NCBI GenBank assembly: GCA_900755865.1
Contig: CAAEHZ010000311.1
Coordinates: 1 to 6,376 of the forward strand
From: Lachnospiraceae bacterium
GTDB lineage: Bacteria > Bacillota > Clostridia > Lachnospirales > Lachnospiraceae
DNA: 6,376 nucleotides
Reading direction: 5' to 3'
Below the pieces are notes generated by a model. That model was not told where the DNA came from. It did no database searches and saw only the letters and a program-made list of their open reading frames with translations. The translations under genes and the position numbers were made by a program. How positions within the stretch are numbered: the first letter of the stretch is position 1; the number at the start of each line of letters is the position of its first letter. Shown here in pieces: positions 1 through 6,376 of this stretch.

Positions 1-97
1 ATCTCACGATGGACACCCTTGCCTTCGGCTATATCCTTCCCACTACCGGGCGGATTCGGGACTTTAACCCGTTAGAAACGTGCGCCGCTAGGCGCAC
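1..97 (-). mobile_element. Group IIC intron, 5' end (domain I start), cut by the window edge
   Basis: Read on the minus strand from 97 downwards, this begins GTGCG, matching the group II intron 5' consensus GUGYG. It then shows in order: a perfect 7-bp hairpin (97-91 with 86-80, loop TAGC); a CGGG/CCCG hairpin (71-68 with 60-57) followed by AGTCCCGAA at 63-55; GCC-GAA-GGC at 29-21; AAGGGTGTCC at 20-11; and ATC-GTGA-GAT at 10-1 with a GNRA-type loop. This order and several of the segments match what I recall of domain I of the Oceanobacillus iheyensis group IIC intron. Insertion 10 bases after a terminator-like hairpin is the known IIC target preference and supports the call independently. No intron-encoded protein, domain V or 3' splice site is visible, so whether the copy is intact or mobile is unknown. 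The IIC subclass is inferred from the motifs and the target site. Confidence 0.85.
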
Positions 98-131
98 AAC
101 GCAAAATGAGGGTGTGCTTCGGCACACCCTC
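98..131 (-). terminator. Hairpin terminator after nadE; intron insertion site
   Basis: A perfect 10-bp inverted repeat (108-117 with 122-131) has a 4-base loop, CGAA on the minus strand and TTCG on the plus strand. On the minus strand it is followed by ATTTTGCGTT (107-98) and then directly by the intron 5' end. It lies about 42 bases past the nadE stop and is the likely Rho-independent terminator of the gene cluster. The T run is short, only four, so termination may be partial. On the plus strand the loop is the very stable C(UUCG)G type, but the downstream bases GTCCCATTTG are poor in T, so the minus direction is preferred. The 10 bases after the stem would contain the intron's 5' exon recognition site (IBS1). 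Confidence 0.75.
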
Positions 132-147
132 GTCCCATTTGTTTTGT

Positions 148-176
148 ATTATACTATCTCTTTTTTTAATTGTCTA
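148..176 (-). promoter_or_regulatory. Sigma-A type promoter candidate overlapping the nadE stop
   Basis: On the minus strand TAGACA (176-171, five of six matches to TTGACA) is followed by exactly 17 bases and then TATAAT (153-148, six of six). The spacer is A-rich. The -35 box shares bases with the nadE stop codon (176-174). Transcription would start near 141 and run through the hairpin at 131-108 into the group II intron. The match to consensus is strong, but AT-rich intergenic DNA can give such matches by chance and no expression data are available. Confidence 0.5.
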
Positions 177-2102
177 CGACATTTTTCCATTTCGCAACAG
201 TTCCACTTCCTCCAGCCAGATAGCCGCGCAGGCATCACTCGGCATTCTCCAGTCCCCTCTGGGAGATAAGGCAACACTTCCCACCTTCGGTCCGTCCGGC
301 AGGCAGGAACGCTTAAACTGCTGAGAAAAGAAACGGCGGTAAAAAACAGACAGCCATTTCAAAATAACCTCCGGTGCGTAACTGCCCTCAAAGCTCCGCT
401 TTGCAAGCCTGTAAATCTTTTCCGGTGAAAATCCACAGCGCAGCATATAATATAAAAAGAAATCATGCAGTTCATATGGTCCTACAATATCCTCTGTTTT
501 CTGGGCAATCTCGCCCTCCACAGGCGGGAGAAGCTCCGGGCTGACCGGTGTGTCCAGCACATCCTCCAGAATCCCCTGCAGTTTTTCCTCCCCGCAGGTA
601 TCCGCATAATATTTTACCAGATGCCGCACCAGTGTTTTCGGCACGCCGGCATTTACCCCATACATGGACATATGATCACCGTTATAAGTTGCCCAGCCAA
701 GAGCAAGCTCTGACATATCCCCGGTTCCAATCACCAGACCGTTAAAACGGTTTGCCAAATCCATAAGAATCTGGGTTCTTTCCCTTGCCTGACTGTTTTC
801 ATAAGTCACATCCCTCTTATCCGGATTATGACCGATATCCGCAAAATGAATCGTCACCGCCTCCCGGATGCTGATTTCCTCCAAAGTCACTCCGAGAGCC
901 CGCGCCATGTGGCAGGCATTATCATAGGTTCTGTCCGTGGTTCCAAAGCCCGGCATCGTCACAGCAATAATCCCTTTTCTGTCCAGCCCAAGCATATCAA
1001 AGCATCTGACCGTCACAAGCAGTGCCAGTGTGGAATCCAGCCCCCCGGAAAGCCCTAAAACCGCATGGGTAAGCCCTGTATGTTCATATCTCTTCTTTAA
1101 ACCGCAGGACTGAATTGATAATATTTCCTCACATCTTTTTCTTTTCGTTTCCTCATCCGAAGGCACAAAAGGCATTGTGGCAAAGGTTCTTTCCAGTAAC
1201 GTTTCCTCCACTGTCAGATGAAAAGGCACCTTCTGATAAACTGCCCCGGAAGGCATTCCAAAGGTATTCATGCGCCTTCTTTCCGTAGACAGCCTCTGTA
1301 CATCTATTTCACTGAAAACAGCCGTATTTTCAAATTTCCTGCTCTGCTTCAGGATAGTTCCGTTTTCCCCAATGAGATTATGTCCGCCAAACACCAAATC
1401 CTGAGTGGATTCCCCTTCTCCCGCAGAGGCATATACATAACCGCAAAGCAGCCTTGCACTGGCTGCCTTTACCAGAAGTTCCCTGTACTGGGCCTTTCCC
1501 ACTGTTTCATTGGAGGCAGATAAATTCACTAAAATGGTGGCTCCCTCCAACGCATGCGCCGTTGCCGGCGTATCTGCCACCCACAAATCCTCACAGATTT
1601 CGCATCCCACAATCAGTTCAGGAAGCTCCACACAGGAAAATAAAAGATTGGCGCCAAACAGAACCGGTTTCCCTCCCACGAAAAACTGCTCCGGTTCCCT
1701 GTTACCCGCTGTAAAATGGCGCCCCTCATAAAACTCCCCATAGGCAGGAATATTTACTTTTGGAACCATTCCCAGCAGCTCCCCGTTTTCAAAAACCGCA
1801 GCCACATTATAAAGCTTTCCTTCTCTGGAAAAGGGCAGTCCCAGAAAGACCAGTCCTTCTTTTCCCCTGGTAAACTCCACAATATGAAGCAATTCGTTTT
1901 CAGCCCTTTCCAGCAAAAGCGGCTGGAGAAATAAATCGTCACAGGTATACCCGGTAAGACATAATTCTGGTAATACAATGACCTTTGCCCGCTGCTCATA
2001 TGCTTTTTGAAGCTCCTCACAAATTACCTTTCCATTATAACCAGGGTCTGCCACCCTGATTTTGGGCGTGACCGCTGCCACCTTCACAAATCCATGCTTC
2101 AT
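174..2102 (-). CDS. nadE: Glutamine-dependent NAD+ synthetase
   Basis: Makes NAD+ from nicotinic acid adenine dinucleotide, ATP and glutamine, the last step of NAD biosynthesis, in the cytosol. The 642-aa protein has the two-domain layout of the glutamine-using form. The N-terminal nitrilase-like glutaminase domain (about 5-290) has a recognisable catalytic triad: Glu46 in LPELCLTGY, Lys115 in VPKVNIP and Cys170 in CEICEDLW. The C-terminal synthetase domain (about 325-640) has the ATP pyrophosphatase loop SGGLDS (352-357), ENSQARERTQ (435-444), GTGDMSELALGW (459-470) and a conserved end containing KRSCLPDGPK. Length is normal and all key residues are present, so it should be active and able to use glutamine rather than only free ammonia. 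The ATG at 2102 is preceded by GAGGG with a 5-base spacer, 12 bases after the hslO stop, which indicates co-transcription. It is the last gene of the cluster. Confidence 0.97.
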   Translation of the reverse strand: MKHGFVKVAAVTPKIRVADPGYNGKVICEELQKAYEQRAKVIVLPELCLTGYTCDDLFLQPLLLERAENELLHIVEFTRGKEGLVFLGLPFSREGKLYNVAAVFENGELLGMVPKVNIPAYGEFYEGRHFTAGNREPEQFFVGGKPVLFGANLLFSCVELPELIVGCEICEDLWVADTPATAHALEGATILVNLSASNETVGKAQYRELLVKAASARLLCGYVYASAGEGESTQDLVFGGHNLIGENGTILKQSRKFENTAVFSEIDVQRLSTERRRMNTFGMPSGAVYQKVPFHLTVEETLLERTFATMPFVPSDEETKRKRCEEILSIQSCGLKKRYEHTGLTHAVLGLSGGLDSTLALLVTVRCFDMLGLDRKGIIAVTMPGFGTTDRTYDNACHMARALGVTLEEISIREAVTIHFADIGHNPDKRDVTYENSQARERTQILMDLANRFNGLVIGTGDMSELALGWATYNGDHMSMYGVNAGVPKTLVRHLVKYYADTCGEEKLQGILEDVLDTPVSPELLPPVEGEIAQKTEDIVGPYELHDFFLYYMLRCGFSPEKIYRLAKRSFEGSYAPEVILKWLSVFYRRFFSQQFKRSCLPDGPKVGSVALSPRGDWRMPSDACAAIWLEEVELLRNGKMS

Positions 2103-2114
2103 AACTGCCCTCGT

Positions 2115-2984
2115 TTATTTTAAAAGCCCTTTCAATTCCTCCAGAGAAAAAGTGTAGCTCTTTCCGCAGAAATGACAGTTCACCTCTATGGGCTGTCCAT
2201 CTGCCACCATATCCTCCAGTTCTTCCCTTCCAAGGCTCACCAGTACCTTTTCAATTCTCTCCTTGCTGCAATTACAGGTAAAGGCAACCGGCATCCGGTC
2301 TGTTATAACAGGAGAAAGCCCCTCCAAAAGAAGCTCCAATATCTGCTCCGGCGTCATGCCTTCCTCCAGAAGTGCCGTAACAGAAGTTATCTTTTTCAGA
2401 TTTTCTTCCAGTTTTCCGATTATTTCTTCCTCCGCAAAGGGCATCAGCTGTATGATAAAGCCCCCTGCCTGCCGCACCGTGTTCTCTCTGTTCATCAGTA
2501 CGCCCAATCCGACAGAAGAAGGCACCTGTTCAGAGGTTGCGAAATAATAGGTCAAATCCTCTGCGATTTCACTGGTTTGTAATAAAGTCTGCCCAACATA
2601 AGGCTCCTTTAATCCCATATCCTTGATGACACTGAGCGTACCAGCCCCCAGCGCGCCGGATACATCCAGCTTTCCATTGGGCTTTGCAGGTATAATCACA
2701 TCCGGCACAACCGCATATCCCTTTACATTTCCCATCGCATCTGCCGTCACAGTAATTCCCTGCATGGGACCATCCCCCTTTAATTTAATGGTCAGATAAT
2801 CCTTCTCTCCCTTTAACATGCTGCCCATCATCGCCGCTGCACTTAAAGTTCTTCCCAGCGCCGCCGTCACCACAGGGCTTGTGTTATGCGCCTGTCTGGC
2901 AGCCTCCACCGTATTTACCGTTGTACAGGCAAATGCCCTGATTTGCGCATCCGCCGCTGTTGCTCTTACCAAATAATCCTGCAT
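2115..2984 (-). CDS. hslO: Hsp33, redox-regulated molecular chaperone
   Basis: A cytosolic holdase that is inactive when reduced and zinc-bound, and that protects unfolded proteins when oxidants release the zinc and disulfides form. The zinc-binding switch is intact at the C-terminus: CNC followed about 30 residues later by CHFC (Cys237, 239, 270 and 273 from the start used here). The N-terminal body is typical of the family, with MQDYLVRATA at the start and GDGPMQGITV and GNVKGY further in. The start is set at the ATG at 2984 because GGAG lies 6 bases before it and it gives the usual family N-terminus; this yields 289 aa, the normal length. An in-frame ATG at 2996 would add MEIK but overlaps that ribosome binding site. 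It lies 66 bases after the methyltransferase stop and 12 bases before nadE, probably in one operon. Confidence 0.96.
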   Translation of the reverse strand: MQDYLVRATAADAQIRAFACTTVNTVEAARQAHNTSPVVTAALGRTLSAAAMMGSMLKGEKDYLTIKLKGDGPMQGITVTADAMGNVKGYAVVPDVIIPAKPNGKLDVSGALGAGTLSVIKDMGLKEPYVGQTLLQTSEIAEDLTYYFATSEQVPSSVGLGVLMNRENTVRQAGGFIIQLMPFAEEEIIGKLEENLKKITSVTALLEEGMTPEQILELLLEGLSPVITDRMPVAFTCNCSKERIEKVLVSLGREELEDMVADGQPIEVNCHFCGKSYTFSLEELKGLLK

Positions 2985-2990
2985 TTTAAT

Positions 2991-2994
2991 CTCC
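2991..2994 (-). promoter_or_regulatory. Ribosome binding site that fixes the hslO start
   Basis: GGAG on the minus strand, 6 bases before the ATG at 2984-2982. Its first G is the last base of an upstream in-frame ATG (2996-2994), so that ATG cannot use it. A weaker AGGGAG lies 11 bases before the upstream ATG. Spacing therefore favours 2984. Confidence 0.7.
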
Positions 2995-3050
2995 ATATTT
3001 CCACAGACTCCCTGCCAGCTCTTATAAAAACGCTTTTGTCTGCTGTATTT

Positions 3051-3902
3051 CTACTGCTTTCCGAATTCCCTGGCTACCATGTAAACCCGTTCACTTTGTT
3101 CCGTAACTGCTTCACCGGTATCCGCATCCTTCACCTCAACCACCTTCATTCCGGCTTCTTCCACCAGCCGAAGCATCTGCTCCACTGTATAGCCCCGCTG
3201 AAAATGTGTTTCCGTAAACCTGCGGAAAAGATTCTCCTCTTCCTGCACAAATATCGTCAGATCATACTCGTTGATTTCTTCCTCCGGGTCGTAATAATTT
3301 TCCCAGATAAAGCTGCAATCCGCTCTGTTCTCCGTAATAGTAGTATTTCCAATTACCTCTCTGTACTTATAATCCGTGTTAAAATCAAAAATAAAAATAC
3401 CACCTGGGAAAAGATAATTATTTACAAGGGAAAATACGGTTTTCAATTCTTCCTCTTCCAGAATATAATTCAGGGAATCACAGACACTGTAAACTGTTCC
3501 TACCGTACTGTACAGCTCCAGTTCCCGCATATCCTGCTGTAAATACAGAATTTCCGAACCGCTCTCTGCTTTTTTATCCATGGCAATATTCAGCATGGAT
3601 TCCGAAGCATCCACCCCAATCATATCATAGCCTTTTTCGTATAAAAGCTCTGCCAGCGTACCGGTTCCACATCCCAAATCCACCACCAGATTCTTTTCTG
3701 AATCCAGCAGATTTTCCGCATCCCGCTCCGGCGCAGATACCCCATACTTCCGAATCAGTTCATCCAGCCGGTTCCCCCATTCCTCATAGGGGGTATTATC
3801 CATCAGTTCATCATATACTCTGGCAAAGTCCGTATAGATTTCTTCCGTATTTTTCATATCCATCCCCGTTTCCGTGCATGTTCCCTGCGCACTATTCCAC
3901 AT
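3051..3902 (-). CDS. Class I SAM-dependent methyltransferase, substrate unknown
   Basis: A Rossmann-fold methyltransferase of 283 aa from this start. SAM-binding motif I is VVDLGCGTG (73-81), followed by the acidic ribose-binding residue Asp98 in GVDAS and by LQQDMREL (121-128). CDSLNY (141-146) and FPGGIFIFDF (165-174) fit the usual motif IV and post-motif IV positions. The middle part, with ENYYDPEEEINEY, and the C-terminal EQSERVYMVARE are typical of a widespread uncharacterised clostridial group; nothing visible identifies the acceptor. The start is uncertain. The ATG at 3902 has AGGG 6 bases upstream and lies 27 bases after the previous stop. However, the first 15 residues do not look like the family, and the ATG at 3857 (MKNTEEIYTDFARVYD), with GGGG 6 bases upstream, gives a more natural 268-aa protein. 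It is probably co-transcribed with its neighbours. Confidence 0.9.
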   Translation of the reverse strand: MWNSAQGTCTETGMDMKNTEEIYTDFARVYDELMDNTPYEEWGNRLDELIRKYGVSAPERDAENLLDSEKNLVVDLGCGTGTLAELLYEKGYDMIGVDASESMLNIAMDKKAESGSEILYLQQDMRELELYSTVGTVYSVCDSLNYILEEEELKTVFSLVNNYLFPGGIFIFDFNTDYKYREVIGNTTITENRADCSFIWENYYDPEEEINEYDLTIFVQEEENLFRRFTETHFQRGYTVEQMLRLVEEAGMKVVEVKDADTGEAVTEQSERVYMVAREFGKQ

Positions 3903-3929
3903 GCCTTTCCCTATCCTGCATTCTGCACT

Positions 3930-4406
3930 TTAAAATGCTGCTCCCAGAGCCCCGAATACACCCATACTGACAAGTCCCATGATAATACCTGCCAGAACAA
4001 CGCCACACATTACGGCAATCACGCTGGACTTAAAATCCATATCCAGAAGGCTGGCTGCAAGGGTTCCTGTCCACGCTCCGGTTCCGGGCAGCGGAATACC
4101 CACGAAGAGTAATAATGCCACAAAAAGCCCTCTGCCTGCCTTTTCCTGCAGCTTCCTGCCACCTTTATGTCCCTTTTCCAGACAGAAGGTAAAAAACTTT
4201 CCGATAACCGGCTTGTCTGCTCCCCACTCCAGCACCTTTCTTGCGAAGAAGAAAATAAAGGGTACAGGAAGCATATTGCCAAGAATACAGATAATATAGC
4301 TGGGAAGCAACGGCAGATTCATGCCAACCGCAATGGGAACCGCTCCTCGAAGCTCAATTAAAGGCACCATAGATACCAGAAAAATAATCACATACTTTTT
4401 TAACAT
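3930..4406 (-). CDS. COG2426-type small membrane protein (putative small multidrug export family)
   Basis: A 158-aa hydrophobic inner-membrane protein resembling the family named Sm_multidrug_ex (COG2426). That name is historical, and drug export is not well established for the family. Hydrophobic segments lie at about 5-18, 34-55, 94-106, 112-121 and 128-156. Two motifs mark the family: PLIELRGAVPIA (15-26) near the start and GIPLPGTGAWTG (103-114) in the second half. Each has polar or charged residues and prolines next to a membrane segment, as in re-entrant loops of DedA-like carriers. A basic loop (about 77-92, with KGHKGGRK) joins the halves. The ATG at 4406 was chosen because GGAG lies 5 bases upstream and the protein then begins directly before its first membrane helix. 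An in-frame ATG at 4442 would add a polar 12-residue leader without family character. It lies 76 bases after hisC. Confidence 0.85.
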   Translation of the reverse strand: MLKKYVIIFLVSMVPLIELRGAVPIAVGMNLPLLPSYIICILGNMLPVPFIFFFARKVLEWGADKPVIGKFFTFCLEKGHKGGRKLQEKAGRGLFVALLLFVGIPLPGTGAWTGTLAASLLDMDFKSSVIAVMCGVVLAGIIMGLVSMGVFGALGAAF

Positions 4407-4411
4407 TTTTT

Positions 4412-4415
4412 CTCC
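4412..4415 (-). promoter_or_regulatory. Ribosome binding site that fixes the COG2426 gene start
   Basis: GGAG on the minus strand, 5 bases (all A) before the ATG at 4406-4404. The upstream in-frame ATG at 4442 has no comparable site; only an A-rich stretch (CGGAAAAA) precedes it. Confidence 0.65.
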
Positions 4416-4482
4416 ATTTCCGCACATCCTCTGCGCACACATTTTTTCCGTATTTTCTTTTCACGGGTCGTTTACCTGTCTG

Positions 4483-5544
4483 TCATACGCGCTTCTGTAA
4501 ATACTCCCGTAAAAACGTAACCAGACGTTCCATTTCCGCATCCGTCCCCACTGTAATTCTTAAGGAATTGCCGATACGGGGCTTATTCCAGTGTCTGACA
4601 TAAATATTTTCACTGCGAAGCACCTCAAAAAGTTCTTCCGCAGGTACTTCCTTATGGGAAGCAAAAATAAAGTTTGCCTTTGAATCCGGGAAAGAAAATC
4701 CAAGTTCTCGCAGTTCTTCCTTTACCCGCTCTCTGGTTGCCACAATTTTCCCTGTCGTTTCCTTAAAGTACGCCTCGTCCTTTACCGCCTCAACGCCTAA
4801 TACCTGCGCCGGATAGTTCATGGTATAGGAATTAAAGGAAAACTTTACATCATTCAAATACTGAATCAGCTTTTCATTTCCGATACAGAAGCCAATGCGA
4901 AGCCCTGCCATAGCCCGGGATTTGGAAAAGGTCTGCACCACCAGCAGATTGTCATACTTCTCCACAAGGGGCAGCGCACTCACTCCGCCGAAATCAATAT
5001 ATGCCTCATCCACAATCACAACCACATCCCGGTTTGCCTGAATGATTTCCTCTACCACCTCAAGCCTTTCCAGTACCCCCGTGGGCGCATTGGGATTCGG
5101 GAAAATAATTCCCCCATTCGGCTGCCTGTAATCCGCAGGATTGATGTGCCAGTCCTCTGTCAGGGCACAGGTTTTAAAGGGCACTCTGTGCAGATTTGCC
5201 CAGACATCATAAAAGGAATATGTCACATCCGGGAACAGAATCGGCTTGTCCCCGTTAAAAAAGGTCATATACGCCATGGAAATTACATCATCAGAGCCCA
5301 CTCCCACAAAAACCTGTCCGGGCTTTACATGATAGTACTCCGCCAACGCCTCAACCAGCATGGTTGTATTGGAATCCGGATACAGCCTTAACGCATTGCT
5401 GTCCAGCTTTCCTGTCAGCTCCTGCACACCGGGTGCCGGCGGATAAGGACATTCATTTGTATTCAGCTTAATCTTATTCGCACTTTTGGGCTGTTCCCCT
5501 GCCACGTAGGGAACTACCTTTCTTACGTTCTCTTCCCAGCTCAT
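4483..5544 (-). CDS. hisC: Histidinol-phosphate aminotransferase
   Basis: A cytosolic PLP enzyme that moves an amino group from glutamate to imidazole-acetol phosphate, giving histidinol phosphate in histidine synthesis. The 353-aa length is typical. Fold type I aminotransferase landmarks are LNTNECPYPP (27-36), NPNAPTG (150-156), VDEAYIDF (178-185), the PLP lysine Lys208 in TFSKSRAMAGLR with Arg216, and Arg329 in SLRITVG for carboxylate binding. No other his gene is visible, so it sits outside a his operon here. Relatives of this family can also act on aromatic amino acids, so a broader role is possible. The ATG overlaps the stop of the upstream glycosyltransferase (ATGA, 5544-5541), and a GGGAG lies 11 bases upstream inside that gene, which points to translational coupling. 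Confidence 0.95.
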   Translation of the reverse strand: MSWEENVRKVVPYVAGEQPKSANKIKLNTNECPYPPAPGVQELTGKLDSNALRLYPDSNTTMLVEALAEYYHVKPGQVFVGVGSDDVISMAYMTFFNGDKPILFPDVTYSFYDVWANLHRVPFKTCALTEDWHINPADYRQPNGGIIFPNPNAPTGVLERLEVVEEIIQANRDVVVIVDEAYIDFGGVSALPLVEKYDNLLVVQTFSKSRAMAGLRIGFCIGNEKLIQYLNDVKFSFNSYTMNYPAQVLGVEAVKDEAYFKETTGKIVATRERVKEELRELGFSFPDSKANFIFASHKEVPAEELFEVLRSENIYVRHWNKPRIGNSLRITVGTDAEMERLVTFLREYLQKRV

Positions 5545-6376
5545 TTCTGTTCTAACTCCCTTCGATAGCTCTCTGCCTGCTCTTCCTGTCCCAGCTTCTC
5601 ATAACAACGGATAAGCCCTTCCAGCGGTTCCTCTTTTCCCGCTTTCAGCTTCAATATGGGCTGCACCTCATAGGCAGCATTATAATACCAGATAACTGCC
5701 TCCTCATAATCCCCGGCAGCCTCATGAAAATATCCCAGTTCACAGCAAATCTCCGAATTTGCTCCTTCTGCCAGCACCTTTGAAGTATATTTCAAAATAC
5801 CGGCTACATCCTCTGTCAGCCTTGCCGCCCTTGCCATGACACAGCAAGCTTCCAAAACCTCTTCCCTGCTTCTTTCCGTGTCCGCTGCTGACGCTTCAAA
5901 AAAAGGCTCTGCCTGAATAAAATCCTCCCTTTCCCCCGCAATCATCAGCTCTCTGGCGTAAAAATTATGCAGTCTTTTCGATATTCTTTCTCCTCTGCTG
6001 AAGCATTTTGCAAAAACGGAAAAATCCCGTTTTGCATGACTGTTTTCCGGCAGATGGGAAACTACAATATCGCTGTCATATACCACCGGCTCAAGACGCA
6101 CTGTTTCATGAATCGGTTCTTCCCAGACAAAATCCCGCTTTCTTTTAAAAAGCTTGGGACGATATTCCTCATCAAAATTATAAACACTGCCATGCTCCAG
6201 CTGATTTCCGTACTTCATTTGTACAATTTCAATCTCCGGCAGAAGACTTTCCTTTAATATCCTGAATTTTTTCTGGTTTTCCTCTGTTAAAACCTCGTCT
6301 GCATCCGCAGAATAAATGTACTCGCAACAGGCTTTGGAAAATGCAAAATTCCGGGCTGCACTGAAATCATCCACCC
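5541..6376 (-). CDS. Family-2 glycosyltransferase with TPR-like C-terminus (5' end missing)
   Basis: The frame is open at the window edge, so the N-terminus, including most of the nucleotide-sugar binding half, is missing; a GTG at 6374 is an internal codon rather than a true start. About 277 residues are visible. DDFSAARNFAF (2-12) followed by EYIYSADADE (18-27) is the GT-A pattern in which the Asp-Ala-Asp (24-26) acts as the DxD metal and sugar-nucleotide site. FVWEEPIHETV (82-92) matches the W...IHE element common in this subgroup. After about residue 130 the sequence is helical with TPR-like repeats, clearest at 207-237 and 247-275. Such GT2-TPR proteins include enzymes that glycosylate peptides (SunS type) or cell-surface glycans; the acceptor cannot be told from this part. 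The stop overlaps the hisC start by four bases. Confidence 0.88.
   Translation of the reverse strand, partial: VDDFSAARNFAFSKACCEYIYSADADEVLTEENQKKFRILKESLLPEIEIVQMKYGNQLEHGSVYNFDEEYRPKLFKRKRDFVWEEPIHETVRLEPVVYDSDIVVSHLPENSHAKRDFSVFAKCFSRGERISKRLHNFYARELMIAGEREDFIQAEPFFEASAADTERSREEVLEACCVMARAARLTEDVAGILKYTSKVLAEGANSEICCELGYFHEAAGDYEEAVIWYYNAAYEVQPILKLKAGKEEPLEGLIRCYEKLGQEEQAESYRRELEQK

Noticed and set aside
108..131. Hairpin as a plus-strand terminator or CRISPR-like repeat
   Set aside because: It is a single copy with no spacers, and the plus-strand downstream bases lack a T run. A gene on the plus strand that it could terminate is not visible.
9..269. Open frame on the plus strand (86 codons, beginning MDTLAFGYIL) across the left edge
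   Set aside because: It runs antisense through the intron 5' domain, the terminator hairpin and the end of nadE. Its sequence is explained by those structures and it has no ribosome binding site. This is the kind of spurious hypothetical protein that group IIC intron ends produce.
2172..2582. Plus-strand open frames antisense to hslO
   Set aside because: hslO has intact zinc-site cysteines and full length on the minus strand; the opposite frames show no domain or ribosome binding site.
2985..3050. Possible promoter or structured leader between the methyltransferase and hslO
   Set aside because: Only a distant CAGAC/GTCTG inverted pair and a T run (GTTTTTATAAG) are seen; there is no paired -35/-10 with good spacing and no convincing hairpin.
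2886..3542. Long open frame on the plus strand (218 codons)
   Set aside because: It is antisense to the methyltransferase and the start of hslO, both clear family members on the minus strand. The translation is low in recognisable features and rich in His, Ile and Leu, as expected of a shadow frame.
4407..4482. Possible promoter between hisC and the COG2426 gene
   Set aside because: The 76 bases are A-rich, but I found no -35/-10 pair close to consensus and no terminator stem, so operon continuity is the simpler reading.

Overview
The window looks like chromosomal DNA from a low-to-moderate GC Clostridia, most likely a Lachnospiraceae gut anaerobe. This is judged from protein style, GGAG-type ribosome binding sites, tight co-directional packing and the type of group II intron at the left edge. 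No ribosomal RNA or single diagnostic marker is present, so the family assignment is inference.

All six protein genes are on the minus strand, so transcription runs from position 6376 towards 1. In that order they are: the 3' part of a family-2 glycosyltransferase with a TPR-like tail (cut by the window edge); hisC, histidinol-phosphate aminotransferase, joined to it by an ATGA overlap; a small COG2426-type membrane protein; a class I SAM-dependent methyltransferase; hslO, the redox-regulated chaperone Hsp33; and nadE, glutamine-dependent NAD+ synthetase. Gaps are about 10 to 80 bases and I see no internal terminator, so the set could be read as one transcript from a promoter outside the window. 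Functionally it is a mixed housekeeping cluster. The clearest thematic link is at the downstream end, where an oxidation-sensing chaperone sits 12 bases before an NAD+ synthetase.

Below position 174 the content changes. Within about 175 bases, on the minus strand, come a near-consensus sigma-A type promoter overlapping the nadE stop codon, a perfect 10-bp terminator-like hairpin, and 10 bases after it the 5' end of a group II intron (97 down to 1). The intron begins GTGCG and carries the domain I pattern of group IIC introns, which are known to insert just downstream of intrinsic terminators. Only about 97 nt are inside the window; the rest of the ribozyme and any reverse transcriptase/maturase would lie to the left of position 1. 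This is the one mobile feature and the most notable thing here. I see no sign of a new multi-gene system; the protein genes are ordinary members of known families.
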